From: Mactra quadrangularis
Lineage: Eukaryota; Mollusca; Bivalvia; Venerida; Mactridae
Direction: 5' to 3'
DNA: 64,000 nt
Assembly: GCA_025267735.1 (NCBI GenBank)
Contig: CM046303.1
Coordinates: 35,130,380 to 35,194,379, forward strand
This document shows, piece by piece, positions 1-12,134 of this stretch. Made by a program: the position numbers and the translations under genes. The notes under the pieces are model-generated. The model did no database searches, was not told where the DNA came from, and worked only from the letters and a program-made list of their open reading frames with translations. How positions within the stretch are numbered: position 1 is the first letter of the stretch; each line of letters starts with the position of its first letter.

Positions 1-129
1 CTTAGAAAACATCCAAAACAAAGGTTAAAATTTTTACAAACTTCAATACTATCAAAGATTTTCAACTTCAACTTGGAATACTTATTCATCATTACTTTTT
101 CCTTCTTACTATTAAAACCCATTCAATGA

Positions 130-178
130 TTAACTGAGAAAAGTTGAGCTTGCTGTCTCCTCTGACAGCTCTTTTTTT
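130..178. repeat. End fragment of a dispersed repeat
   Basis: The segment reads GAGCTTGCTGTCTCCTCTG followed by ACAGCTCTT. The same terminus occurs at 37240-37272 and, diverged, at 41020-41063, so this is the truncated 3' end of a dispersed repeat family. No coding content is seen between base 1 and here. Confidence 0.6.
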
Positions 179-361
179 TCTTAGTAATCTTTGTGATCAT
201 ATTTATTCACTAAACATGCTTTCTTTGCTTTTGCCAGCCATGAATATTCATTTCATCTAATTTTATGTTTCCAATGGAATTATACTGCCCTGGCAGGTAC
301 CCATTTACACCTAGGTGGAGTGAAGCAATGGTAGGTATCTTGCTAAAAAAAATTAGCATTG

Positions 362-435
362 TCCCTTGTGGGTTCCTAACTTGTGACCTCATAATCCCGA
401 AGTGCCTGCTCTACCACTGGACTACTGCTCCTACA
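362..435 (-). mobile_element. tRNA-like head of a degraded SINE
   Basis: On the minus strand this reads like a tRNA: an A-box-like TAGTCCAGTGGTAGAGCA and a B-box-like GGTCACAAGTTAGGAACCC at roughly tRNA spacing. The B box departs from GGTTCGANNCC and no intact acceptor stem is visible, so it is a SINE head or tRNA relic and not a working tRNA gene. The body may extend to about 265. Confidence 0.5.
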
Positions 436-764
436 AAGTCTTCTTCTTCATGTTATAAAATGTACAACAGTATAGTAATTCTTTTTACTCTCATTGTTTG
501 TCTGACTTCCCTGTTGATGTTATTTCCATGTAAATTTGTATATAATGCTTGTTAAGCTTAAAGAGATTATGATTTGAGACAATTCCCAGAGAGAGATAAT
601 ACACTTGTTTATTACTCTATTAGTATTGTTGGTCAATTATTGATTTATCTAATGAATACTTATCTTACTCATTGTTCGTTATGTTTTAAATAACTTCTAT
701 GTTCAATGTCTATCAATTGGTTCTTTGTCTTAGAGTCTGTAACGAGTCTGCATTTATCAGAAAA

Positions 765-1440
765 GTGGATGTTTGTCATGTTCAAAGGGGCTGTTCCTAA
801 TGACCTAAGTGGTTGTTCAAGGAGTCTGTTTATTATTGTGTGAAGGGGCTTTTTATTATAATGTGAAAGGGGGCTGTTTATCCTGTGCAAAGGGGTCATT
901 CATTATCTTCATAGAGTCTGTTAATTATATGTGAAGGGGTTGTATATTATGTGCAAAGTGTGTCTGTTTATTATGTGCAAAGAGGCTGTTAATTATATGA
1001 AAAGGGGGTTTTTATTATGTGCAAAGGGGTTGTTCATTATGTCCCAAAGTGTCTGGTTATTATGTGTAAATGGGACTGTATATTATGTGCTAAGGGGCTG
1101 TTTATTATGTGCCAAGTGTCTGTTTTATGTGCAAAGGGGCTGTTTATTATGTGCCAAGTGTCTGTTTTATGTGCAAAGGGGGCTGTTTATTATGTTCTTA
1201 AGACTCTGGTTTTATGTGCCAATGGGGCTTTTAATAATGTGCTAAGGGGCTGTATATTATGTGCAAAGGGGTTGTTCATTATGTTCCTAAGAGTCTGGTT
1301 TTATGTGCAAATTGGGCTGTTAATTATGTGCAAAGGGGCTGTTTGTTTTGTGCCAATGGGCTGTTTTTTATTTGCAAAGGTGTTGATATTATGTCTAAAT
1401 GTATGGTTAATCATGTTGAAGGGTGTTGTTCTTGGGACTG
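765..1440. repeat. GTGCAAAGGGGCTGTTTATTAT minisatellite, degenerate
   Basis: Units of about 25-30 bp built from TTATGTGCAAAGGGG and CTGTTTATTATGTGC repeat for about 650 bp with length and base variation. Small ORFs here (for example 931-1245 and 1017-1502) are rich in repeated MCKG/YVL words and are by-products of the repeat. Confidence 0.9.
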
Positions 1441-1693
1441 TACATCATTTTGATACTCTCTTGAAGGACAGGTTGTATTATGTGAACACCTATGTTGGCT
1501 AACTGGTTTTACAAACCAAACATTTTATATAACAAGACTATTTTTTCATTAAGTAGAAACTATTTTTAATTAAGGATTACGGACTCTGAAACCTCGTAAT
1601 TTTCCGTGTTATTCCGTTCTTTCTCGGAAGGTCACGTTACCGATCTCATGACCATGGAAAAATACCACGTGATCGTATAAAAAGAACGAAAAA

Positions 1694-1867
1694 ATGGCGG
1701 ATCGAAAAAGTGATAGTCACAGTCGACTTCGAGAATATTTTAATTTTAAGCGTTTAAATAGTGATTGTTGTCACTAGAATTGTGTTCGATATGGAAAATT
1801 ATAAAGTGGAAATAAAGGAATGTTTACTAATTCAACTTGTTATGCTGTGAACACGAACTTTGAACAG
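1694..1867 (+). other. Candidate 5' exon inside the TTAA element
   Basis: A CpG-richer stretch precedes an ATG at 1694 in good context (AAAAATGGCGG). It opens a short ORF of 27 codons starting MADRKSDSHSRLR that stops near 1775. A strong donor-like site, GAACAG|GTAAGA, follows at 1867/1868. This could be the first exon of the element's own or a captured gene, with a short upstream ORF. It is not recognised and no transcript evidence is available. Confidence 0.25.
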
Positions 1868-2805
1868 GTAAGAATTTAACCTTATTGTTAAGTAAACGGC
1901 GACAATGTGTAAAGAGTTATTTGCACACACCTTATTACGGTTCTAAATTCCGATTTTCATAATTATAGAACTTTTTTCAGTACCTGTATTTCATAGACAC
2001 AAATTTTAAGGCACAAAAAGGTCTTATAATCATAAGTTTAATCGTTTTTTTCCCCTGAATTAACTTTTTGTACATGTACGAAAACTCTTTACAGATTTTT
2101 TTTTCGAGAACTCTTTACAGTTTTTACTAAAATATTGCAGGACTTTGCATTATTTGTAAGTGATTTCAATTATTTGCACTAGTGATTAAATTATTTTATG
2201 TTGTATCTAAAACTAATGATTCCTTTAAAAATCGTGTTCTTTATCAAGACACTTCAAACCTAACAAAATGAGTAAAATAGAATCATGAATCAAGTCAGAC
2301 AATTCGTTACCAATCACATTCGCCCTCGTCCATGCTTTGTAAAATAATGACTCTAGATTTCTGGCTGTATTAATGAAGTGATTGCCAGTATTATATATTG
2401 TATTGTGCATCAATCAAGACAAGCACATGTGTTAATATTATACATTGCTTACAAGGGTGGATCCGGGATTGTTTTTTTTAGGAGGGCTGAACTTTTTCTA
2501 GGGGGGGGGGGGGGGGAGAGTCCAAACTTTCGAATCACAACCACATTATACATATTTTGCTGAATAATGAATTAAGCACCCAGAAAAATTGTTTTATACT
2601 TCAATCAAGAAATACACAGACCTATGCATTTTGGAAATTGAATTTACTGTTATGTAAATAGGGGTGGAGGTGCTCAAGACTGGTCTCAAAGTACATTTTT
2701 TTTACTTATGTTAGGAGTTTTATGTAAAAGCTACTAAATCAACCTAAGCTCAAGATTTTAGGAAATACAAGCATTCATTAATTTGTTTTTGTGTATTCAT
2801 TTAAG

Positions 2806-2905
2806 GACAAGTTCTAAAAGAGACTAGGAAAGCTGAATCAATCATGGACATTATACATCCTGACCTTGGTGTTGCTTTGTTGTCAGATTATTCTCCAAAC
2901 TTCAG
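2806..2905 (+). pseudogene. Exon-like fragment A in the TTAA element
   Basis: The segment lies between an acceptor-like TTTAAG and a donor-like CAG|GTAATC. One frame is open throughout (32 codons) and contains IMDIIHPDLGVALLSDYSPN, which looks protein-like. Its end phase does not match the open frame of the next exon-like block at 3288, so if both were once one gene the copy is frameshifted. The family is not recognised. Confidence 0.3.
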
Positions 2906-3287
2906 GTAATCTATGATACATATTATGAGTTTGTACCAATAATTGTAGCTTTGCTCTTGTTGGTCTTAGTATTTAGATGTTAATTCAATAAGAGTTTTGT
3001 TTGTGAGTTCATGACCCTTTCAACAACCAAGTTTTATGGGGATAATTCATCTAATTATTGTCCATGAGACATACTGACTGCCATCATCTGGCAGCAATTG
3101 TTCTTTTTATTCATAAGATATCATATTTGGTTGCTTGTATTGAGCTCACAACCCCAGTGATTGGTTATACTATTGATTTGAAGCGATTTAAATTTAACCA
3201 CTTGGCAATGGAGGCATGTGAAATTAAATGGCTAGTTAAATTGTCAGTATGCACTGTATTATTTGATGTAAATATTTCATTTTTCAG

Positions 3288-3404
3288 GCATTGGATTTCA
3301 GCCAGATGTGGATATTGAAATAATGTCAGGTCCTGTACCATGCAGAGATTTCAAACAAGTAGATATTGGTTATTTGACATTTGATTTAAAAATAACTGAT
3401 CTAA
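3288..3404 (+). pseudogene. Exon-like fragment B in the TTAA element
   Basis: The block is bounded by TTTTTCAG and a consensus donor (CTAA|GTAAGT). One frame is open throughout (38 codons) and includes GFQPDVDIEIMSGPVPCRDF. Composition and flanking splice signals suggest a real or formerly real exon. A further open stretch at about 3725-3868 (containing TTDHRNVYGWVTWIPVDI) may be a terminal piece. No domain is recognised. Confidence 0.3.
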
Positions 3405-5248
3405 GTAAGTACAAGAATTGTTTTTTTTTAGTTTGACGATTATATTTCTAAATATTCTATCTGATCTCTGCAGTATTGATGATACATGATTACAATTTAC
3501 TTGAATGAAAATACAGATGTTTGTCAAGGGATTTTACCTAGTACAACAAATTGTGTATTTTTTGTTTTTAAAACTGTTGAGGCAGTCTATAACATATATG
3601 GGTACTGTGTTTGTCAATGAGTCTTTCAATAGTTTACCAGTTATTGAAGAAAAGTTCCTTGTTCAAATTACATCATTTAGTAAAGTCATTCTACCTGTCT
3701 CTATTTCAGTTAGTGGAGGTGAATTCCTCATACAACTCAAATTGTTGATCAGATTATACCCTTTACCTTATGTACAGCTATTGATTCCTATTACTACAAC
3801 TACACAACAGATCATAGGAATGTGTATGGTTGGGTGACATGGATCCCAGTTGACATCAATGCAGCTTGAGACTTTTTCATCAAGTGGCTCGAAAAAAATT
3901 CTTACTAAGTGACAGCCCATAATGAAAAAAGATTTGTTTTTCCTGTGTTAGTTTCGGTGTTGTCAAAGTGAATGATTGTGACAGACTTTCATAGTGTGTT
4001 GTGGCTATTTGTAACTCTTTAGCTGTATTTCATAAAGTGTATCCTAGTAGGACTGCATATATAAACAAGATTCTCTGGTCTTTGATATTTTGTATATATA
4101 ACATACAATGCTCATGATGCCACAGGTGACAATGAAAAATTTTAGGACATTTTTGTTTTCTCCATCAGCTGTGTTCTAAAATAGCCTAAATTCTAGAAAA
4201 AATGCACAGGACATCTCTTTTTTGACATTTTGAAATTGTTATTTGTATAAATTATATTGTGATTATTTTTCTATAGTAATTTTATTTGAGAAATTATTTT
4301 GACTCTAAAGAAGTTATACTCCGGAAATTATTATTTCATTTTTTCAACTTTTGGTGACACAAAACTTCTGATTCGGCCGAGAAGTTGGATCTTCTATATT
4401 TTCTAGCATGTTATGAATATTGACGAATTTATTTTCTGACATTGTTTATTTTATACAAATATATTGTGTGAGTAATTTTGGGGTAGTTAAATTTTAAAAT
4501 TTTGAAAATACATATTTCATGCCACTCAGTGCTTGAAATTAACACTGTTCCGAAAATATTGATATTCTTGTTTTCTCAATAAGTAAGAGATAAAAGTCGC
4601 TCATATTTCTTCTCAAGTATTATCTATCATATAAGACAAGATTGTGCAAGTTTGGTGAATATTGAATTCTTATTATTTTTTTAAGATGTGCTAAAAATGT
4701 CTTGTTGGGAACATTGTAGGCTAATTTGACCTTTGCCGAGGACTTCAAAGGCCATAATTTTCAGAAAAACACAACAAAACAAACTGGGCAAATTGCATTA
4801 AATATTTTCTTGTATACACATAAGTAATTGATTGATACCATTCCTATATGTAAACATTGATATTATGCTGCATTAAATGTCTATATCAGATTCAACTTTT
4901 GTCGGGGTTTCGTATTTTCAGCAGTAACGGACACAATCCTTTACATGCCACAACTTTTGATTAACTATTAAATTTGAAGATTTTTGCTGGTGAAATGTTT
5001 AGGGACATCCTAAACAATAAAAAACATAAAACATTATTGCTCTAGAAGTAATATTTCAATGGTATGAAAATTTGGGAGTTAGGGATTGTATACCTTAAAT
5101 AGCATTCCAATTTTTTTTGTTTCCTTCCACTTAGTACATTTTATCCTGCAGAAATAAGATATATAAGTGAAAGTTGTACATTACTACATTAAACTACATT
5201 AAACAAATAACCAAGGATTAAATAGAATAAAATTGATGGTAGAATTTT

Positions 5249-5332
5249 GAATTATAACATACTCGTACTTAAATTATAATATAATTTATAATATTCGGTG
5301 GCCCCAGTATGTTATGACCAAGTTTTACTGTA
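5249..5332. mobile_element. Degraded AACATACTCG-type MITE
   Basis: The left part has ATAACATACTCG and the right part AGTATGTTATGACCAAG then TTTTACTGTA. These match the termini of the intact 183-bp element at 43064-43246. It sits inside the larger TTAA element, so it is nested or was carried along. Confidence 0.55.
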
Positions 5333-6054
5333 TTTGTATTTTTTTTACAATATGTTAGACATATTTTTATTAGATATAGGGAGAAAGTTATTTTCTGGCT
5401 ATTTTTTCTTTTCTTTTATTGATTAAGGTATAGATATAGCATGTTTTTTACTGAAAAAGAAAACTTATGAATTTTCCATAAAAAATATGTAAAATTATCT
5501 CCCTTGAATTTTGACACTAAAGTCATAAACAAGTATAGTGTGAATAAAAAAGACGGTAAAAGTATCTCAAACTTTGTTATTTTTTCACTCATACAATGTA
5601 GAAAATTTGTATATATGTTTATTTGAGCCAAACTATATAGAAATACCTTAAACTGTGGTTGGAAAATCACATATTTTGTTACAACTTCTTAAAAATGACT
5701 TTGGCCGTGGGTCATTAATCATTATAAATGCATTTTTTCAATTTTTCTTGTAATGAATTCCTATCAAGTTGTATTTTAAAGTAAAGGCATAAGTTTTAGG
5801 AACTTGAGAAAGTATATTTTGTCATTTTAACAATTGATTTAGCAAAATTATAGGAGATTTAGTAACTCTAGGTGTTGAAATTTTTTATATCCTGTCCGAA
5901 ACTAGGGGTGCTGACTAAAAATCCGCATAAATCAGTTTTCGAACGGTAAAAGTTGCGTAAAATTTGTATTCTGTTGTCTTTTTGAATGCTTTATAAGAAA
6001 ATATAAATATGATAATAAAATTCAAATGTGTGGTTCAGAGTCCGTAATCCTTAA

Positions 6055-7790
6055 ATAAAGCTGTGTACAGGATGTAGTAGTATATCTTCCCCCATGTGAT
6101 AATATTTGTTAGAGATTTTGTTTTTTATCATACATGTTTTATGATAACCTTGCAATCTAATGATTGAACATGTTTCTAACCCAATTATTTGATTGATTAA
6201 ATGTGATACATACTGATAGTATGGTACTAATTTAATGTTTTATTTTTACTAGGTTCACTAGTGGTGGTCAGGAATTTCCTGTACAGTGAAACCTTGTTAC
6301 CACTGCCAGTGGCAGGTGCTTGCTTAATTGACTGTTATTTTTTCTAACAGAGGTGACAGCAGTCACCCATTTTATTATAGTTGAGGACTAGTGAAATTTG
6401 ATTCGGGCTTGTGAAAATTACCTTAACCAGCTGGTTTGTTGTTGAGGTCTAGTGTAAATTCATTTGGACTTGTGAAAATTACTCATTCATTTACTTTTGT
6501 CTGGCTGGTTTATAAGTTTGTCCCATGCTAATTATCATTATAGTTCAGGCTTGTGATGGAGAAAATTTAAGGTGAAGGCTGTGACAGTTGTAGAGAGCAT
6601 CATTTTAATTAGAAAACACTTAACATGGGGTAAAGTTTAGGTGGGCTGTTTGTAAGAGATGACTGTTTCTTGGAAGTGGTCATTTAGGAAAGTGTTGCTG
6701 TACCTTTGTGTTGGCTAATTTTCTTAAAAAGTATGTGAATTTAACAGAGGTTTTCTTATGAGTGTTGTGGTTATAAAATTTATGTGTTTTGCTTTATGTT
6801 TTGTTTTTTGTGGTATTTGAAGATTGGTTAATTTGTTTCTTTGATAAATTTAGAAATGATTGTTTAATTCTTAAATATGGACAGTTTGCTACAAAGTTCT
6901 GGTAATCTTTGCATTATTTTAGTTAGAAGTTTTGGCAATATCAAATAAATAACTAGGTTCTCATCCAAATCAGGGGGAACATAGAACGCAGGGTGGGTTT
7001 AATTAGTTACTTTTTGACTAGCTCAGTATGGTTAAATCCATTGTTAGAATGTATTGTTTGATGTATAAGATCATAATTATGTTTGTAAATTGTATAGAAT
7101 AAATATTGCTTTTTCTTAATGAGCTCTTTTGTGCTTGGCATACTTAGTTTTATTTGCATTTTTTAATTAAAAAGCTCTCATGAGGGGTGATTTTTGCTGG
7201 GCAGGTAGAAATAATTTACTATTGCCTCAGATCTGTGATTTAAAAGGATATGAAAAATCTTATGTGTAAATAATTGAAAGTTTTGGTTTGGACAATAAAA
7301 TTGATTGAATTATTAGATGATTTATATTATTTAAATTAGTTTGAATATTGGATATTATTGTTAGAATTGATATAATCGCTATACTTAAGATGATTTCACT
7401 GTTGGTTTATAGGCCGATGGCTTGTATAGCTTATTTAAATGAAATGGGTCAAATGAATTCATTCACCAAATTATAGAATGGATGCCTCTTTTGCTTGTTG
7501 TATTTTGTGAACTATTGTTACAAAAAATTTATTCATAGAGGGGGAGAGTATTGTTGTTAATTTATTCGCCTGGTTTGGTACAAAATCTCCATACAGAATA
7601 AATTGTCTGATATCTAATTTGGAGTATACATTTAGTAAGTGGGTATAGTTTGATGAATAAACTGTTGTGATTTTATCAAAACTAACCATCTATGATAAGA
7701 GAGAATGTACCTGAATGAAGCTGACCATTGATCTAGTGAACCTTGTATACCCGGTATAAACCTGAGTGTTAAATTGTGTTGGGATATAGT
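6055..7790. other. Gene-free AT-rich stretch with a diverged duplicated segment
   Basis: No supported exon is seen. Two diverged copies of a roughly 60-bp segment (GTTGAGGNCTAGTG ... CTTGTGAAAATTAC) occur at 6379-6425 and 6440-6485. They are related in reverse complement to the degenerate units at 15165-15525. A CAGTGAAACCTTGTTACCAC motif near 6283 resembles a pogo/Tigger-type terminus, but no matching partner is clear. Confidence 0.4.
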
Positions 7791-7804
7791 AACTGTATGT
7801 GATC

Positions 7805-8092
7805 ATGCAAGCTGAGGTAAATGTGACATGCTCTAGTGACAATACAGTGGGTATATCAGACACAGACTTGGAATGTTATAACAATAAAGGATTAAGGAGC
7901 AATAATTATGATGGAAGTACTGTGACAAATGATTGTGAACAATTTATCGTATCAGATCCTTTAGATCTAAGTTTGGATCAAACGGTACCGTTGTCGTCAC
8001 ATGGCTATATGTTAGGTATACCAACAGAGGATAAAAATATGTTTGATGTTGATCCACATTATGCCTTCTTTGGATGTAACACTGAATCTCAG
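7805..8092 (+). CDS. Candidate alternative first exon of the CaMKII gene (kinase-less N-terminus)
   Basis: The ATG at 7805 (A at -3) opens 96 codons and is preceded by in-frame stops TAG TAA just upstream. The ORF runs to a donor, TCTCAG|GTAATG, at 8092/8093. It ends in phase 0, exactly what the next supported acceptor on this strand (12344, also phase 0) requires. The joined protein would read ...CNTESQ-GAILTTML.... The exon product is acidic and rich in Asp, Ser and Asn, with no signal peptide, membrane segment or kinase motif. A TATAAA lies at 7755-7760, about 45 nt upstream of the ATG. By architecture it would resemble vertebrate alphaKAP, a kinase-less CaMKII product with an alternative N-terminus, although alphaKAP has a hydrophobic anchor and this does not. 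It could instead belong to an unrelated gene. The ORF and donor are seen; the link to CaMKII is inferred. Confidence 0.45.
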
Positions 8093-8463
8093 GTAATGAT
8101 ATAACTTTCATCATTTATTAGATTTACATTTACATTCTATGTAAATTTAAAAGTAATTTATATTGAATGTGTTGTGAATTGAACTGTTCTTGTAAACTAT
8201 TATGTAAGAGTGAAGTTCCACTTCATTAATAGAAAATAATAATTAATTGTTAATTTTTATCTAACTTTTCATTTACTAAGTATTTAAATTGTTCCATTAA
8301 TTCGTGCATTTGTTTGGTCCAGTAACATCAACAATGTAAAGGGTATAAGTTTAAATGCAGAAAATCATGAAAATGAGTTCCAAAGTCAATACAACAAAAT
8401 AGAATAAAAATTTTGTTGATGAAGAAATATATCTTTTTTTACAATTATAAGATTTTATAGGTA

Positions 8464-9466
8464 CAGGGTGTCCCAAAAGTAAGGTAACACTTTGAAATCT
8501 CTATACTTTTGCTTTCTATTTGACCAGTTAGATGAACGATACACCATTTTAAAGGGTAAACTATAAAGTTTTTATTTTTTTGTAAAATCTGCACTAAAAA
8601 TTGTAATGTTTTGACTTATTGATGTCATTTCTGAAAAAACATATTTTTTCAAAATGGCACGTTTGACGCCAGTTCAGCGCATCTTAGTGAAGAAAAATAT
8701 CACAAAAATAAAAGTGTTACTGATGTTCAAAGGAAATTAAGTATCTATATAAGAAATATACTGCGAGCAGAAAACATTTACAAAATGTGAGCAAGTTTTA
8801 ACACTTTGGATCGTTTGCTGATACCATGAAATTCAGTCGACCAAGAACAAGCTGAAGTGATGAAAATGTGAGTTCTCTTCAGGATTTGTTAAGTGAGAGT
8901 CTTAAAATTTGCTGAGACCATATTCTAATGAGACAGGTATTCCGAAAACATTTGTCCACCCAATAGATATAGCCTGAAACTGTTTTCATACAAAATTCAA
9001 ATCAAGCAGAAACTATCCATACTAATCAAATGCAGAGACTTGAAATTTGCCGCTGGGCTGCTGACAATTACGTAAATGCATTTCGCAATGTTTGGTTTAG
9101 TGACGATTCAAACCCAAACCCCATAACACCAACATGTTAGTGAGTATGATCAAATGAGAAGTGAGTAAAATCAACAAGGAAACATGGGGCAGTGTCATTG
9201 ACAATTGCATAGTGCAAGTTCAGAGAGGGACGAAAATGAATGGTGGCCACTTGGATAACGCCATAAATTACTGAAATGACGTCTAAGTGTGAATTAGGTA
9301 TTTTCAGTGTTTAGTTTATAAAAACCGTGAGTTTAACTTTAGGATATCAAATGTTTTTGCATAAAATTGTTTCATACTTTTTCTGTACATGTACAAATTT
9401 TGAAATGTATTAGATAACATTTAATATTATATAAGAATGATTGAAAGTGTTACCTTTCTTTTGGGA
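8464..9466 (+). mobile_element. Degraded mariner-like element
   Basis: The left terminus CAGGGTGTCCCAAAAGTAAG follows a TA at 8462-8463. The right end has the reversed partner GTTACCTTTCTTTTGGGA, but the final bases of that terminus are lost. The roughly 1-kb interior carries mariner transposase remnants. Tc1/mariner elements insert at TA. Confidence 0.85.
8654..9272 (+). pseudogene. Mariner-type transposase pseudogene
   Basis: A start at 8654 gives MARLTPVQRILV, then the frame shifts and KNKSVTDVQRKL is legible, as in the N-terminal DNA-binding region of mariner-type transposases. Further on, ETGIPKTFVHP, an LKLFSYKIQIKQKL-like block, RNVWFSDDS (around a catalytic Asp) and a C-terminal VIDNCIVQVQRGTKMNGGHL are recognisable in different frames. 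Several frameshifts and stop codons interrupt it, so no functional transposase is made. The order of blocks matches the family, so this is decay of a once complete copy. Confidence 0.85.
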
Positions 9467-9575
9467 TTTTTATTCAATCATGTTCCTATTATACTTAAAA
9501 CATTTTCTAGTTAAGTTTTTTATGCAAAATTTTATCTTTGCAACTATTGAAGTGATACACTTGAGACTTCTCTCA

Positions 9576-9627
9576 TATCTATATGATAACCTGTCCGGTC
9601 ATATCTATATGATAACCTGTCCGGGGA
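9576..9627. repeat. 26-bp tandem duplication
   Basis: The unit CATATCTATATGATAACCTG plus TCCGGT occurs twice back to back. Confidence 0.85.
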
Positions 9628-10069
9628 CTGCTTATGTTGTTAAGTTGGTTGATTCTGTATAGCAACACATAGGGCCTGCTCGATTGGGCTGTCGGAACTG
9701 TGCCAGAATCAAATTCCAACACTTTCACAGAATTTGCCAAACAAGAAAAATTGGATGTTGGATCTGAATCAAAAGGCAATGTCTGTAGCAAATATACTTG
9801 CTTTTTACTTTATTTATGGCAAATAGATAAATTGTTATTTATTGTAAACAATGGGGCAAAAGTATAATTAAACAACATTCGCTTTCAAAACACCAAACTC
9901 AAAGGTTTGCATTGATGCAGCCACCATCTTGGCTATGAATAAACTGTGACCAGTTCCGTTCACACAACCTATTTCAATGAAATGGGTAGAATGCTGCCAG
10001 AACATAGTTCCAATGCACTCAATTGGAGTTCTCCCAGTTCTAAAAGTCAGAATTTCCAATCGAGCAATC

Positions 10070-11200
10070 CCATAATCTTATTGTTCTCCTTTCACATACT
10101 GGTGAATTCTGTGGTAAAAATATGTCTGTACTGCTTAAAAGTTTGAATTCCAAGAAAAAAAAGTCTACTGTATTAAAACTAAAAAATTTGGTCTTTCATA
10201 AATGATATTAAAAGTGATGACATGAGGTACTGCAGCACCTGTGTTTATGAATAACATCATGAATGTATTGTTGATATTGATATTGACATATCAATTAGTG
10301 TATGTTGATCTACATTGATAGATGAAAGTGTTTGATACAATATTGTTTCCTGGACGTTCACCTAACACTTGTTGTTGTTACAAACATGACACAATGTTGT
10401 ATGTATAGACCTAGCCTTATTTTACTGGTGTATAAAGACCTAACCTAATGGTGTTTGATGGGGTGACCAGGTATGCTGGTATGTAGGATGGTATGATAGT
10501 ATTAACATATAGACTGCTGTGACTAATGTATCGTCTTACATTCTTGGTTCCACACACAGTTGCCTGTGCTACTCATTGATTATAAAAACTGACAAGTTAT
10601 ATTTTATACATTTAGGTCTAGGTTTAATAGTGCTCTACTTATGTATATATATATATTACTAGTTTCTTTGTGATAAATTAGTTTTGTCCTTTGTATATAC
10701 ATAGAAATTTAATAATAAGACTGACTTGACTTTTTTTCTAAACTGGCCTTCTGCATATATATCACCATTAAGCTTTGAGTAAGATCAATTTTGGTTTAAC
10801 TGATTGTAACCAATGTTGTACAACATACAAAAACTCATAACTGGGTAACCTCACATGAGATACATATATCTTGGTATAACACTATAAGTTTCATGTCCTC
10901 TAAAGAATTAGCTACCAGCACACTGGTGTTTAAGCTCATTTCCTCTTTTCAATTATTTATTATTCCCCATCATTGTAGCAAACTGTTGAGTAATTTTTTG
11001 TTGTTTTTGTGGCTGTTTGGGGTTGATAATTTTTGTTGAAGTTTTCATACCTGTGATGTTGATAATAAAAATTAAAACAAAAAAGGGAATTCTTAGATGT
11101 CTGTATAACTTAAGGGAAACTCTACCTTAAAAACACTGTATGATGGATTATTGTTGAATGTGATCATCTAATATTAGGTAAGTATATAATCAGTTTACAG
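10070..11200. other. Gene-free AT-rich stretch
   Basis: No exon, RNA gene or clear repeat is seen. A short TA run lies near 10645. A GTAAGT preceded by AG near 11178 has no convincing upstream acceptor. Confidence 0.5.
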
Positions 11201-11211
11201 ATGGCCTCAAC

Positions 11212-11469
11212 CTGGGTTGATAGCGCAGTTGTAAGTGCGCCAGGATTTGGAATCTCCCAAGGGGGGTACGGGGTCGAATCCCACCTGGGAAGGTTATACC
11301 CTTCCATGAAAATTTGACAATTATGTCAATTTTCCTCCATTAATATGGTATATGGAGAAGTTTCCAGCCTTGTGGAAGGGTAGGTGAGTACTGGTCCAGG
11401 AAAGCTTGGTTAGGTGCGCTGGGCGCTGGTATATGACCTATGACCTACAGCGTTAAACCCACAAAAAAC
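11212..11469 (+). mobile_element. tRNA-derived SINE, family 1, copy 1
   Basis: The head CTGGGTTGATAGCGCAGTTG and the B box GGGTCGAATCCC are tRNA-like. The body shares GGTTATACCCTTCCATGAAA and a TGTCAATTTTCCTCCATTA block with the copies at 20574 and 35512. The tail is CAGCGTTAAACCCACAAAA. No clear target-site duplication is visible, so this copy is older than the one at 20574. Confidence 0.85.
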
Positions 11470-12134
11470 TAGACAAAATATGGATGGTCACATGGCCCAC
11501 AATGTGGTCATGGACTGTAGTGAGTAAATGATGAATATCTCTTAATGTTTCAGTAGGTAAGTATATATCTCTTAGTAATTTTGATTTATAAATTTTGTCC
11601 AAAAAACATATCAGTAGATTTTGATTACACATTGTTTTACTTGATATACCCTGTTGTTAGTCTGAATTATTTAAAATAATTTGGCTTTAATGAAATTATG
11701 TGCAACATTATGTGAGCATTATCTGTCATAGAACAAAGACTGTGTGTACAGATTGGTTTCAGTTTTAGTCAAGCTACCAAATGTTTCCTTGGGCTTAGCT
11801 GTATATACAACTTCTCTATATGATCACTGTTTGAATCTGTTAGTTAGTTACCAAGTGTGTCTCATTATAAATGTAGCTGATTCTATACCTTTTAATGATA
11901 ATAGTTTGTGGGTTTGAGCCCTGCTTTATTGACCATGACCTTAAATGTACAGACAATGACTGAAGTCTACAGTGTATGGAAAAATAGAACTGGTACACCC
12001 ATGTTTATGTGGACTATCCACCACATAGCTCTCTGACAGTTGGTATGGAAAATTAAGGAGATAGGAGTAAAATGAAACAAATAAAACAGTTGCTTTAATC
12101 TAAGCATTGTTAGGCAATGGTAAACTATGTGTAT

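Larger units (their letters stand above)
1574..6050. mobile_element. TIR transposon of about 4.5 kb flanked by TTAA
   Basis: A 17-bp inverted repeat, GGATTACGGACTCTGAA, begins at 1574 and is found perfectly reversed ending at 6050. Both ends abut TTAA (1570-1573 and 6051-6054), as expected of a TTAA target-site duplication. Known superfamilies using TTAA include piggyBac and Kolobok; the termini do not settle which. The interior has a relatively CpG-rich left end (1600-1740) and scattered exon-like pieces, but no intact transposase is seen, so it is probably non-autonomous or decayed. It also contains a fragment of a second, AACATACTCG-type MITE (5249-5332). Confidence 0.75.

Noticed and set aside
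931..1502. ORFs rich in MCKG words
   Set aside because: Minisatellite-derived.
2490..2517. Poly-G run as a functional G-quadruplex
   Set aside because: It is part of a dispersed hAT-like repeat end also seen at 27650; no evidence for function.
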